Positions 44,703-56,916 of a stretch of DNA of 64,000 bases are shown here, one piece after another (within the stretch, counting starts at the first letter, position 1; the number at the start of each line of letters is the position of its first letter). The DNA comes from Ehretia macrophylla (taxonomy: Eukaryota; Streptophyta; Magnoliopsida; Boraginales; Ehretiaceae). Where the stretch lies: the NCBI GenBank assembly GCA_037974665.1, contig CM075764.1, forward strand, positions 85,368,825-85,432,824, written 5' to 3'. Position numbers and translations under genes: made by a program. The notes beneath the pieces were generated by a model. The model searched no databases and was not told the DNA's origin. It saw only the letters and a list, made by a program, of their open reading frames with translations.

Positions 44703-45240
44703 GGGGCTCAATCTTGTGGGATAGATTCCGATGATTAAATAGTGATTGTTGTATAAAAGTCTATGGTGGAATAAAGAGAGTGAAAGTTTTAGAATTAGTT
44801 CTGCACGTGAGAAAGGGAACCTTTCCTCGATAAGATTCTCAGATATTGCGGCCCTCAAGCGGAGGTTTTAGGGGGCTTTCTTGGGAGGTCGAGTGATGAT
44901 AGTTCTTGCTCTCGTTTTGCTATGAGATATAGGGAGATCGGGTAGTCATATTTGTAACCTTGTTAGTCTTACAAGTCCTCAGGTTAGGAATTTAGACCAA
45001 TATTAATTGGCCCCCTCCCAATTTCTCGAAGCTTGATCAGAGGTTCGGGGAATTGACTTCTTTGCTTGGGTCAAGCTTGCCATGTCAACAGACACACCAA
45101 ATCAAGCATCACGTCTATTCAATTTCTATGCTCTAACATCTTTTCACGTGGGCTAATAACATGCTGCGTCACTTCCTCTTCGGGCGATGTCTTATCAATT
45201 TCCCGCCCCATTTCAAATTATTTTCCCGCCAGTTCGTACT
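44703..45240 (-). other. Remnant of a Tat 3' end (polypurine tract region)
   Basis: On the minus strand GAGAAATTGGGAGGGGGCC (45010-45028) looks like the polypurine tract of a Tat element, in the position it has in Tat-2 relative to the antisense ORF promoter. The LTR expected to its left cannot be delimited. Confidence 0.4.
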
Positions 45241-45253
45241 CTATAAATAGAGG
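45241..45253 (+). promoter_or_regulatory. TATA box of the third antisense ORF
   Basis: CTATAAATAGAGG, 291 bp before the ATG at 45532, preceded by CAAT-like and GC-rich sequence. A clear plant core promoter sequence. Confidence 0.6.
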
Positions 45254-45531
45254 TCTTTCATATTCATTTTTCACTTTTATTACTTTTCTTCTTGCATTTT
45301 CGCAAATATCTTGCTCGGCCACAATTCTTGCTACCTCGAGATTCTTTCGTATATTCATCTAGTTGGGCTCTTTCTTCAGACATTCATTTTAATCAGGACT
45401 TTTTTCATACATGTCGGTCAACTCTTTGTTAGGTATGCCTTTCATCCTTTATCTTTTCTTTCTTCTCTTCCTTTTTTGTCCTCTTCCTTTTTTGTCCTCT
45501 TCATTTTTTGATTTATTCCCTGAACTTAGTC

Positions 45532-48500
45532 ATGTCTAAGTTGGGGGATAAGTTTGGTTATAACTTCAAGAACCAGTTTGTCCACTGTAACGCCCCGATC
45601 CCTCACGAGACCGGAGGCTCTAATAGCCATGCTAATCACAACCCAATACCAAACCCGGTCACAAAATTTTAGGGAAAAACGGACAGAGTTTCCCCTGTAC
45701 TGTGGACATTCTGAAAACCTGTAAACAATCAAATAAAACCACGAAGCAAAAGGAACAACATCTGTAATTGAAATTCAAACTTCAAGGCCATCCGAGCCTT
45801 AAGCAACACAAGACAATATAAATACACACAAGCATGCAACAATAGTCCTAAAATCTTTGTCTTCATTCGCTTATCATACCATTCTATGTTAGCAATTAAA
45901 CATTCTCATAAATTAATGCCAACCATACATCCGTTCATTCACACCCAAGCATGCAACGTAGCTAGAAGCAGAAGCATAAGTTATTACATGCCACAATTCC
46001 ATAACACTTGCTACATCCACTTAGCTTTCAAACATACAACTACTCAAATATATATACATTAGCCCTTAGGCTCCCAAATAGAATAGATAGTAGAACAAGT
46101 AAGGTCTTCCACAGTTTAGCAGACAATCACTCAAATCTTAAGTAATAGCACACAGCAATCTGGTCAATTCCTCCAACTGCATCACCTGAAACATGTTTAG
46201 CAAGGAGTGAGCAATCACAATTGCCCAGTGAGGGATAAGGTCTACTGGGGACGTGCAATGCAACAGTTAGTAATAAAGCATTTTACAACCAAAGAACAAT
46301 TAAAACAACAAGTTACCACACATTAAAAAGGATACGATACACTTTGACTTCTGTAACGTCCCGGCTAAGCGAATACCCCGAAAGGCAGAGGCACACCAGC
46401 GACGCCACAAATTGAAATCTCGATGTAATAATGGCACTGATATCGATAAGCCGGCATCTCCTTATAACTCCAAAATTGGTGTACTCCGGATGTACCCCGA
46501 AATCCTACGACCCAACACTCCCTTGGCGGCATCCCAAGCGAGAGAGGGACTGGGCAACCATGGTAGCCGAGGTGGACCGGCAAGCCCGATGCCGCCCGGT
46601 TTCCTCGACACTACCATGCCCAAATGGTTGCGCAACCACGATGCAATGCACTCAATATGATAACAATAGTATAAATCAATAAACACATGGTTGAAGAACA
46701 ACAAAGTAGGTTGCCCTCATACACAACATATAGACAATAAGTGCACATAATCTAAGTACAAGTAAATAAACTATTATGCACATAAGGATGAAGTCTCCCT
46801 CACCTCTACCAAGCTCCAAAAAGCAAGATCGACTTCAAATCACCCTCAATCACCTTGAACATAAAGTTAAATATTGTTTCAATTATTCTTTAACTACAAC
46901 ATTCATTAATTGTTCGACTAGGATAGATAAATCATTGTTTACTTTATTAATATACAACCAAGTAATCATTTAAGTAATATATTATACAAACAATATAACT
47001 AACAAGCAATAAAATCATGATATAAGCATGTTCCACAATCATTTAAAAGAGCATTTTAAGCATAGATAACCATATTTAATTCCATAATAGTACTATCAAT
47101 TTATAAAGCCATTAATCCATATTTATTCCCATTACAATTAACTCAATATAAAACTCAAGGAAAACGCTTAGAACTATGGCAATACAATTACTATAAACAG
47201 GAATTCACTTAAAATCTTCAATTCAAGAAAGCAATTATGCAAATTGCAAAAGGGCATATTCAAGATTCATATAAAACTATACCAAAAGCTCCAAAACATC
47301 TTGAAACCACATTTAAGCACACAAGGAGTCATGCCAAGGTCTTAGAAGCGTGAGACAATCAAATTTGTACTTAAACCCCTTTGTTATTCCATCCGTTTTT
47401 CTTCCAAACTCAAGTTAAAAATTCAAATTCAAGGGGAAGCTATACCAATCTTCTAATTAATCCTTAAGGTAACCTTACAACCCGCAAACATGTTCAATTA
47501 CCCGTAATTACCCCAAAAGTCCCAATTTCTCTCTTATAGCTTTGAACTGCACCTACCTTAACCGGGCTTCAAACAAGAGTTAGCAAAGGTTCTATAGTAC
47601 CTAGGTAGCCTAAGAACACTAAAAGTGAAGCTCGAATCTACCCGGATTAGCATTAACCCCGAAACCCCTTTTAAAAAGTCGGCTAATTCACGTTTTATTC
47701 AAGTTTCGAACAATTTGAGTGCACGGGGCTATTAGACTACCCTCATTAACACCTAAGGCATCTATTAGAAGTATTGAATCAAGCTAATACACACAATTAC
47801 ACAAAACCCTAGAAATCCTGTCACTATTTACCCCTACGAATCAACCATTGATTTCTACCGTTTAAAATGTGAAACAATAGCATAAATGTGGTCTCTACTA
47901 CACGTATACAACATTTATAAGCTTATTTGAGCATTGCAATAGCATTAGACAACATTTCTAACAAATCAAAAAAATAGCAACATTTCTAAAATGCACAAAT
48001 AAGCATGAAAAACCCTCACCAATGCGCGTAGGAACTCTCGGGAGGCTAGCAAACACCTTAAACTACTTGCTCCTTGCTTGGCTTGGCTTGGCTTGAAGAT
48101 TTGATGAGCAAAATCCTCTCATTCTCCTCCTATGTTGATTCTCGGATTTGCTACAGTAATTTCTGCATCTTCCCTTCTTTTTTTTTGCTTTGTTATGACT
48201 TGTTTGTGTTTGGTTGATTATATATTAGGGTGGGGCCTATTTGGGTGAGTGTATGGTCTAATAAAATGAGCCTAGTTAACTTAAAATGGAGCCTATGATT
48301 GCAATTTTATGCTAGCTAACTAAAACATATTGTTCATACGTAACACTATTCACTAGTTCACTAAACTATTTTCTAAACGAAGGTTCCTATCGCTCCTAGC
48401 TCAAATGCATATTTTTCTCACTCTTAAAACAATTAATATGATTTAATAAAAATGTTAATTCATTAATATAATGCAGTTGAAAAATGGAATGAATAGTAAC

Positions 48501-49150
48501 TAAGAAAGACAACAAGTAAAGCATAAAATTAAATGCGCAATTAATGGATGCAATAGTTAAAAATGTGTACGGTAGAATCTCATGTGTCACATCCACTCAT
48601 ATGATCATGGTACTCAGGTACTATAGAATCTTTTTCTGATATTGAGGTCGAAGAGGACCCTTCATGCTTGAGCAAGTCCCTTCTTGCAAATTTGAAAGAT
48701 ATTCATTCTTTTGTAGAGTTTGGCCCCTAACTTGCATTCTCTTTTTCCCAAAATATGTCAAGGCAAAGTGATCAGTCTCTTTCTATAGTTCAGACCATTT
48801 TAAAAGTCCACGAGGTCAGGTCGAGTAACTTGATTAATAGTGCACCTTGACCTGGGAAGGCATAAGGAGTTGTATAATGTGTGTCGTAGGACTTTCTGCA
48901 CGTAGCCTAAGATGCTAAGAAAGTGCTCGAGAAAAAGGCTATTCTCTAGAGGTATTCCCTATAGATCCTTGGTCCATTAGAGCTCGCATGTCATCCTAGG
49001 TTGAGGGATGTAGCATTTTATGATAACACATTCACTTACTTCCATCTTCTAATTCCTCCTTTTATATTCGAGATTCTCAGTCACTATTCTTTAAGCCTAG
49101 GTCAATTAGCTCTTTATGCTTGGCATATTAGAGATATGCCTAGATGCTAC
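45532..49150 (+). pseudogene. Third Tat antisense ORF fragment, split by a solo LTR
   Basis: Starts MSKLGDKFGYNFKNQFVH at 45532, interrupted at 45586 by a 3-kb solo LTR and resumed at 48597 (SYDHGTQVL, stop, then in a shifted frame ESFSDIEVEEDPSCLSKSLL). Farther on, about 49055-49140 reads FEILSHYSLSLGQLALYAW, matching FVEILNYYQLSLGQVVPNGW of Tat-2. Heavily decayed. Confidence 0.6.
45586..48591 (-). mobile_element. Tekay-like solo LTR (3,006 bp)
   Basis: The plus strand begins TGTAACGCCCCGATCCC and ends ATGTGTCACA, with exact 5-bp target duplications TCCAC (45581-45585, 48592-48596). Orientation is inferred from the family end GGCGTTACA, which precedes the primer site in plus-oriented relatives. 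No coding or second LTR, so it is a solo LTR left by LTR-LTR recombination. GATATCGATAAGCCGGC at 46440 matches the copies at 27783 and, inverted, near 31440 and 34735. Confidence 0.85.
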
Positions 49151-51078
49151 CTATTTGGATGACATAATTTGAGAGATTTTGACATTAACTTGTACTTTAA
49201 AGCAATATTGTCTATGTCTTTGTATAACATATTAACATTCTATTGACATTCATATTCTCCGTCTTTTTCATTTGAATGTGTCTCTAATGTTTTTCATAGA
49301 AGAAATATATTCTGAAAATATTCAGAATATCTTGGCATGTTTCTTTAACATGATAAACATTCAAATATATTCATAGTCCTTAGATTATGGACTATCACAT
49401 GTGTTGTTACCTTTAATTAATATTCAATTTAATGATAAAGGATAGTGAGCCACGTGTCATAACAGCATAGGATGCGATTAACAAATATGTGAATGATTAT
49501 TAATGGAATAGATCATTGAATATGATATGAATAATAAATTACATGACTTCGGATTAATAATTTATTATTTGTTATGATTGTGTATTTAATCTTTTGACTT
49601 GAGAAATTACGGTTGTCATATGTATTAAGGTTTAATACTTACGCTTGGATAATGCCTGTCTTTATCAATAAAGATAGATTATGGCCTTGTGTTGATTATT
49701 CTTCTAGTATAGGGACTGACAGGTAATTGTTAAGAGAGGATCCGTTAACCTCCGACGTGAGGCGATGTCCTATGTGATTTAATTTTGCTTGTAGAATGAG
49801 GAAGTCCGTGATCAAGGCATGAATGATGGAAAGGGGTTTTTTCATGGTTGTCATCTCTCATTCCACCGAATAGATTTAAGCATAGAATCGAATTTGTGGA
49901 CACAATCATATCATGGTCCTCATTCATTCGGGACATATTAATGGAAGAATTAGATTGCACGGTAATCGGCGACCATAGATATATTCACTTGAATAGGACT
50001 TCATTGCTTTATGAACTGTCTTGATACGTTAGTTTCTAGAACGTCACACAAGAACTCTGAGGGTGTTTTGAGAAAGACGGGAGACATTCTCTAAATAAAT
50101 CGAAAAGAGTTCGATTAACGTTGAAAGGGTTCAATATTACCTTAATGCTATATAGCGGTGAATCTAGAAAGTCACACATAATAAAGCACTTGTGAATAGG
50201 TTTCTATTGAGCTTGCATTTTGTTTTAAGACGTTAAGGAGTTAATAATGTTGTGTTTGACCATTAAACATTAGTGGGCCAAAAGTATAATTATCGAAAGT
50301 TTTGAGGCCAATGTACAAATATAGAAATTTTGTTTCCTTGATTTAATCTAATGGTGATAAGGTTAATTTAGTTAATTCACAAGTTAGTGAAAAATTACAT
50401 GTATATATGTATATGTATGTATATGCATTGGAGGATGTACATAGCACTCAACTTGGTTAGTTTTTGGCCATGTCATCTTTTTCCACTAACTAGATTTTAC
50501 TTGGCCAAGAACTCTTGTATGGCTTGTTAATGGACTTTGCCTAGTTTTTCACTACAAACTCCACTAATCCATTTTATATAGAATATATTACACAACTAGT
50601 TTCATTAGATGAACACAATACACAACGAAAAATAGAAGACTTCATCTTCTTCTCTCTCAAGATATGGTTCGGCCATGGTGAGAAAAGAAGAGAAGAATTT
50701 TTCTCTTCAAGAATTCTTCATGCATGTTCAATCTATCATCAAAGTAAGCTAGCACAACAATTTTGGAGATGGAAAGAAACTCATTATATGCTTGTGTTGA
50801 CCTACTAGAATTCTTGCATGGTGTGATAGATGGTGTCTTCATCAAGTGCACATTTTGGGCTTCATTTTGCTTGGCTTCAAGAGGTATTTTTTATGTCTAC
50901 CTCTTGTCTATAAATATACTTGTTATATTTATTTTGAATATGTTAATCACATGATATCAAGGTTGGGGTTTTGGATGAACATCAAGCTTTGATCTTTAAA
51001 GAAATTTTTTGAATTTCGGTTTTGCTTCTACTATTTTCTTAGCTAAATGATGTTCATACCCCAAATGGTCCTTTCAAG
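49151..51078 (+). other. Unclassified LTR-like DNA
   Basis: No coding. It reads into a primer-site-like TGGTATTAGAGC at 51079, so its right part is probably an LTR. A second weak match (ATGATATCAAGGTTGG) lies at about 50952. The left boundary is not identified. Confidence 0.4.
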
Positions 51079-51090
51079 TGGTATTAGAGC
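51079..51090 (+). promoter_or_regulatory. Primer-site-like sequence (initiator-Met tRNA)
   Basis: TGGTATTAGAGC, one change from TGGTATCAGAGC, two bases after a CA (…CCTTTCA). The following 51200-51640 resembles 33140-33640 (related LTR or leader sequence). Confidence 0.5.
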
Positions 51091-51898
51091 TTAGGACTTG
51101 ATGTTCATATGATTACATATGTGTTTGATTAAAGTTTCTAGAGTCTTGAGCACAAAAGGACTAAGAAAAAGTTTCACAATCTTTGTAGGTTTGATGCTAA
51201 TAAGTTTTATGCAAGTTTTTTGTGCACTGAATTGGCATGGTTGATTTGACATAGTAAATCTTATTGTTTGTGGCTAAATTTTGGATATGTTATGCTATAG
51301 AGATAGTATAACATATTATGTTTTATATGCATTTTCTAATTTCATGGTTAAGGTGTTCATTTAGAGCAATTTCAATGAATTTAATGAAAAATGTGCAAAA
51401 CTGAACAAATTGTGTAATTCTATTCTAACGGGCATAACTTAATGAATTTAACTCTGAATTGAGTTCTGTTTGATTCTAAAACTACCTACACTTGAAAAGA
51501 TATTACTCTACAAAATTTTTGAATTTTTGAACAACTGTAGATAAGAGATCGCAGTTCATGAATATAGCGCATGTGCGAAAAATTTGTGAATGGTCATAAA
51601 TTAAAAGTCATAACTAATTGACTGGATTTTGGTTAAGCCCAAGTGGCTTACCTAAACATCAATGGGCTTAAGTCTAATATGATTAGATGGTTTTTTCTTG
51701 GAGAAGATTAAAATAAGCCTAGGAACTCAAATTAGGCCATGAGCATCTATTGGTATCAAGGAATATATATTGAAGATGACGAGTTTCAATTGTTGTCTGA
51801 TGAAGTTCAAGCTAGAATTATTGAAAAAGCTAAGAAACTAGGGAAAACTTTCTAAGGAAGATGAAGTTGTTGGAGAACCTTATGTAGGAGGAGAAATT

Positions 51899-53947
51899 TG
51901 TTAATCCTAAGGTTTTATACCAAAAGTGTGTGTATGGTTTTGATAACAACAAACATATCATTATATGTTATGTACAATATGTGAGAAGGAGTCAAAGACT
52001 CCATATGTGTTTCATTGTTCTAAATGTTACTATCTTGGCACATGATGTATTAAATGCATAATTTGAGGTGGAGTCATGCCTTGAAGACTCCATATTCATG
52101 CTTTAATGTGCCTAAATTGTATATTATTGTTGTTGTAGCATAGAGTGATTTGTCATCACCAAAAAGGGAGAGATTGTTGGCTTTATGCCAAAAGATATAA
52201 TTTTGATGATAACAAAGCAAGAAAAAATGATTTTGTCAAGTGTGTTTATATACTCGAGTACACACTTGTTGGCTTTTGTCCATTAAATATATGTATTATT
52301 ATAAGCCAACTTTATCTAAATGTTTTGGCTTATGTGCATTATATTGTACTAATGATTTTGTAAGCCAAAATATCTTGTGAATGTTTGGTCTTGAAAGAGG
52401 AAGAGGATCTTGCACAAAGAAGATATGTGATTGATCAAAGAAGAGATGCAAGATAGAAAAGATGCATGCTAATGTCTGCCATTGAAAAATGTAAAGATCA
52501 AGCTTACCACTAGTATGAAGAAATGAAGTCTTGAAGAGCTAAAGAATGGAAGATCATATTTCAAGAATCAAGACTTGAAGACATGAAGATGAAGTGGTGT
52601 TATAAGGATAGAGACTTGGCGACATAAGGGGTAGCAGCTTAAAAATGTCATTTCCCTTAGGTATGCAATTTTATGGTTCAAGCTCTTGGTAATCTTTCAA
52701 AAATATCTTTAAATCTTTCCTCAAGAGTTTTGAAAAGATTTCAAAAGGTTAAATGGGTTGGAACATCTTTTGAAAAAATGTTCTTAAAAGGTTTAAACAA
52801 TTTATCTTCAAAAGATTGAATTTTCGGGTAAAAACTTTGTTATAAACTCTTGAATTCAAAAATCAGTTTTGGTCTTTCTACAAGAGTTTAGAAAATGTTT
52901 TGATGTTAAATGACATGAAAAACTCTTTTGAAGAAGTGTTTTATGAGGTTCAAACTTTATATCTTCAAGAAACTTGATAGCAAATGTTTTAGACAAAGTT
53001 TTGCTAAAAATCGAGTGACCCCGAGGATGATACCCGGGCTTGATAACAAGACTGGTATCAAGACTGCCCCCTGGGCAAAATCGTTGCATTTTTATCGGGC
53101 TTGATAATCGGTCGTGATAACGAGACCAGTATCACTACTGATGGTCTGGGAATTTGAAAAACTAGTTGTTTTATTACCTATAACACTTTTTATAAATACC
53201 AAACCAACCTGAATCATCAATTGAACTTTTTCCAACATCTCCAAAACATCACATATTGATTATAAGCTTCAAATTTCACATACATCAATCAATATACACC
53301 AAGCTTGAGCTATGACTTGTAAATCTATTGAGCATACAAGAGCTTTCAATTGTATCATCTACTCATTGAGGAGTTTTGATTGTTCTTCATTGTATTATCT
53401 TTCAAAAAATTAAATCCTTATATTTTATACACTCTTGGGATCTAGATTAGGATTGAAAGAATCCTTATAAAGAGAAGAGTGTGGGAAAAACCTTTGTGGA
53501 CTCAAAGGAAGAGGGATAGTAGGTTGGAGTTTTACCTACATTTGAAAAAGCTTGTGTTTTCTCTTGTGGACTCAAGTGAGGATTGTTGTAAGTTGGTTTG
53601 TGTTTCACCAATATTTGAAAAAGCATTGATTTAGTGGAGGTTAGAAAATCCTAAGGGGAGGAATACCTTAGGTGGTGGACTAGGCTTTTGGGAGTTCGAA
53701 CCACTTGAAAATACCGAGTTTGACTTCTCTCTCTCTACTCTATTTACATTTATTGTCATATATATTGCTTAGAGTAATTATCTTGCTCTTGTGTGTGATC
53801 TTATTCATCATAATACTTCTTATCAAGTTGTCCACACAAGGTGTTTGATAAATTATCCCAAAGAGGTTTTGGTGGGTTGTAGTAAAATTTTAAATAGCAA
53901 AACTTTGTTATAACCTTAATTCACCCCCCTCTTAAGATTATTTACCA
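51899..53947 (+). repeat. Copia-type LTR, copy 1 (~2.05 kb)
   Basis: Starts TGTTAATCCTAAGG and ends GATTATTTACCA. Colinear with copy 2 (56563-61275 minus an inserted 2,665 bp), equal in length within a few bp. TATA box TATAAATACC at 53191. About 275 bp inside, a polypurine stretch and a second LTR-start-like TGTTGG occur (52160-52180). Confidence 0.85.
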
Positions 53948-53955
53948 CTAATAAG

Positions 53956-53964
53956 TGGTATCAA
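53956..53964 (+). promoter_or_regulatory. Decayed primer-binding site
   Basis: TGGTATCAAAT after the LTR and a CTAATAAG spacer; one to two changes from TGGTATCAGAGC. Confidence 0.65.
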
Positions 53965-54007
53965 ATCTAAGGTTCTACCTATAGCTTAACCGCTAGTAGA
54001 ATATACT

Positions 54008-55035
54008 ATGACGAATAATCCCGTATTTTTAAGTTTTGAAGGATATTAAATTGATAAACCTTTATTTTTTACAAGTTTAAATTATGTTATTTGAAGGAAT
54101 AAGATGGAAACATATATCCAATCCGTTGATTATACACTTTGAAAAATTGTTGAAAATGGGTCATGTAAAGTTGAATTAGAATTGGATGATGAACTAACTG
54201 AGGAAGATATTGTCAAACTTACAAAAAATACTCAAGCTATGAATCTTCTTTATTGTGCATTGAATGATATTGAATTTAGCTGAATTAGCAAATGCATATC
54301 GGCACATGAGATTTGGAAACTTTTTGAGGAGACACATCAAGAAGAAGAAGAAGAAGGTGAGGAAGAAAAAGAACAACAAGAAAATGTCGTATGCTTCAAT
54401 GTAAATGATGAAAAGGTATGTATAACCTCTACATTTAATTGTTCATGTGAATATGATTTTACATTTGATTATTTGGAAAAGTCATTCTAAAGTTCAAAAT
54501 GAATTGGTTTATGCACTCTCTAGAAACAATAATCTTCTTAAGGAATTGGAATGTGTCATACTTGAGAGAAATAAGTTTGAAAAGAAAAATGCTCCACTTA
54601 TTGAAGCACAACATGAGTTTGATACTTCCTTGAATGATAGAAACAATATGTTTAAAAATGAAGTTTTTTGTTTGAAAAATAAAATTGATGAACTAATTGT
54701 GAATACAACTAAATCTAGCAAAGAGAAAAAAAAGTTAGAGGCTATGCTTAATCCACAAAACATGGTATGTAAATGGAATGACTTAGGGCATAAATCATGT
54801 AAGAATCAAAATGATTTAAAAAATTATTTTATCAAAGGTTCAAGTACAAATGTAGTATCTACTTCTAAATTGCATCAACATGCTTGTACATATTGTGCTA
54901 TAAAATGACATATTGCATCACATTGTCATTATAAAAAATTGCCAGATAGAGGATCAAGAGATCCATGGTGGCTAAGACATAAATGGATTGTTAAAGCCAC
55001 AACAAATGAGATTAACCTTCAAGGACCTTGTTGAA
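54008..55035 (+). pseudogene. Copia (SIRE/Maximus-like) gag
   Basis: Starts MTNNPVFLSFEGY. The gag core is visible through stops: NKMETYIQSVDYTL, KIVENG, NTQAMNLLYCALNDIEF, AHEIWKLFEETHQ. Several stops sit where Trp (TGG) is expected. After a Glu-rich stretch, an open frame (54447-54908) encodes a coiled-coil-like region (NNNLLKELECVILERNKFEK, KNKIDELIVNTTKSSKEKKK). A CX2CX4HX4C knuckle follows (CTYCAIK, stop, HIASHC; 54888-54932), with a TGA inside it. Ends TNEINLQGPC. No protease or pol follows before the next LTR. Confidence 0.75.
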
Positions 55036-56562
55036 CAATTTTATTTTGTTAAAACAACTAATCTATCTCTTTGTGAGAAATTCCCTAAGCGCTTGCATGG
55101 TTATTCAAAGATGAGTATGAAGGAACACTCAATGATTCCTTCTTGAACTCTCAATCAAAGAATTCAAGAAAAAGTATTCGTCAATCAAGCCTAGTACACA
55201 AAAAGAAGATTGGGCTTTATGAAGTAAAGGAATTGAGATTCAAATATATACATCAACCATGTCCCTACAAAGTTGAGAGAAGGTAAATCGGTTGATGAAA
55301 ATGGAGTATAGAGGTATGCCCCATAATCTATCATACTTTATAGCCTTTAGACTCAATATGATGATAGTTATTCTCTTATTTTCTTATTCACAATATTATT
55401 CCAAAAATCTCATTAGAGCGTTGTAAAAGAAATTTTAATTGTCCTTCCATCTCTTTACTAAAATGCTTATCATGACTCTTGATGGATTGTTTTCTTGAAC
55501 AAACTTGGGTTTATATCCACTTACAATGCATATAAACTGTTATGGATAATCATTATAATGTATTAGATATTTACTTCTAGCATGTGTTATGTACTTGTGT
55601 GAGAATATCATATGTATGCTCGACATGAATATATTGAGGAGAAGAGCCTATTTGAAATGCTTTGATTATATGAGAACATGATATGTGCTTGAATAAATAT
55701 ACCTTGGTGTAATAAATATTGATGATATGGCATGCAAGTCTTCTCTATATCTTATGATTTTGATGCCTCTCTTGAACCATAACTTGTGCTCTTCAATGAA
55801 TTGGTTTTTATCATATCCTCATTTATAAGTGCTCTTACCCCTTGCTCATTAAGCTTGTCTATCGTTTATTGATGATGAAGAATAACAAGTAGTAACTGTA
55901 GTATCTAATCAAGTGATACTATGCATATGATTTCAAAAGGGGAGATTTTACATCAAATGGTATCTTATGTGCAAAGATAATGCTCCTATATGACACACTT
56001 TGTATGCTAAATGATTTCAATGCTCATAGCGTGCAATGATAATATGATTGAGATATACGTACAAAAAGGGGGAACTTATTTGTTTGAATGAAATCATCCT
56101 TATGCATTGTTCTTGTAAACAAGAGAGATTGTTGTGCTATAAAACTATCATATGCTTTTGTTGAGTACCAAAGGGGTAGAAAGAATCAAGAATTGATAAC
56201 CTTGCATCAAAGGAGAAGAGCTTTGAGAAAGCAAATGCATGCTTCAAGAAAGGTAAACTCATGTGTCTATTGCTTTCATGTTATATATGCGAGTTTAACC
56301 AATGTGATGTTTAAGTCTTGAGTAAGATGCCATTGTAATGCTATCTTACAAGCATATATATTACATCTTATATTTTCTTATTGTGATTATTTGTTTTTAT
56401 TGAAGACAAAGGGGAGAGAGATGTTTGATTGTATTAAGATGTGGTTCAAAAGTAAGTTTGTTGCATTTGTATCTTAACTCAAACTTTTGTGATATGTGGA
56501 GCTTCATTGGATTTATCTTGAGTAACACACAAATAGTTTGTCATCATCAAAAAGAGGAAGAA
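55036..56562 (+). other. 3' part of the copia interior, no pol
   Basis: Short decayed frames only. Ends with AAAAAGAGGAAGAA, a polypurine tract abutting LTR copy 2. Another AAAAAGGGGGAAC lies at about 56062. RT and integrase, expected here, are absent. Confidence 0.55.
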
Positions 56563-56916
56563 TGTTAATCCTAAGGTTTTATACCAAAGGTATGTGTATG
56601 GTTTTGATGACAACAAACATATCACTATATGTTATGTACATTATGTGAGGGGGAGTCAAAGACTCCATATGTGTTTTATTGTTCTAGATGTTATTATCTT
56701 GGCACATGATGTATTAAATTCATAATTTGAGGGGGACTCATGCCTTGAAGACTCCATATTCATGCTATAATATGCTTAAATAGTATATTATTGTTGTTAT
56801 AGTATAGAGTAATTTGTCATCACCAAAAATAGGGAGATTGTTGCTTTTATATCAAAAGATATGATTTTGATGATAACAAATCAAGGAAAAATGAGTTTGT
56901 CAAGTGTGTTTGTGTT

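Noticed and set aside
46412-46704. Overlapping GC-richer ORFs on both strands
   Set aside because: They lie inside the Tekay-like solo LTR in a relatively GC-rich block shared with 31300-31440 and 34560-34740; no protein similarity.
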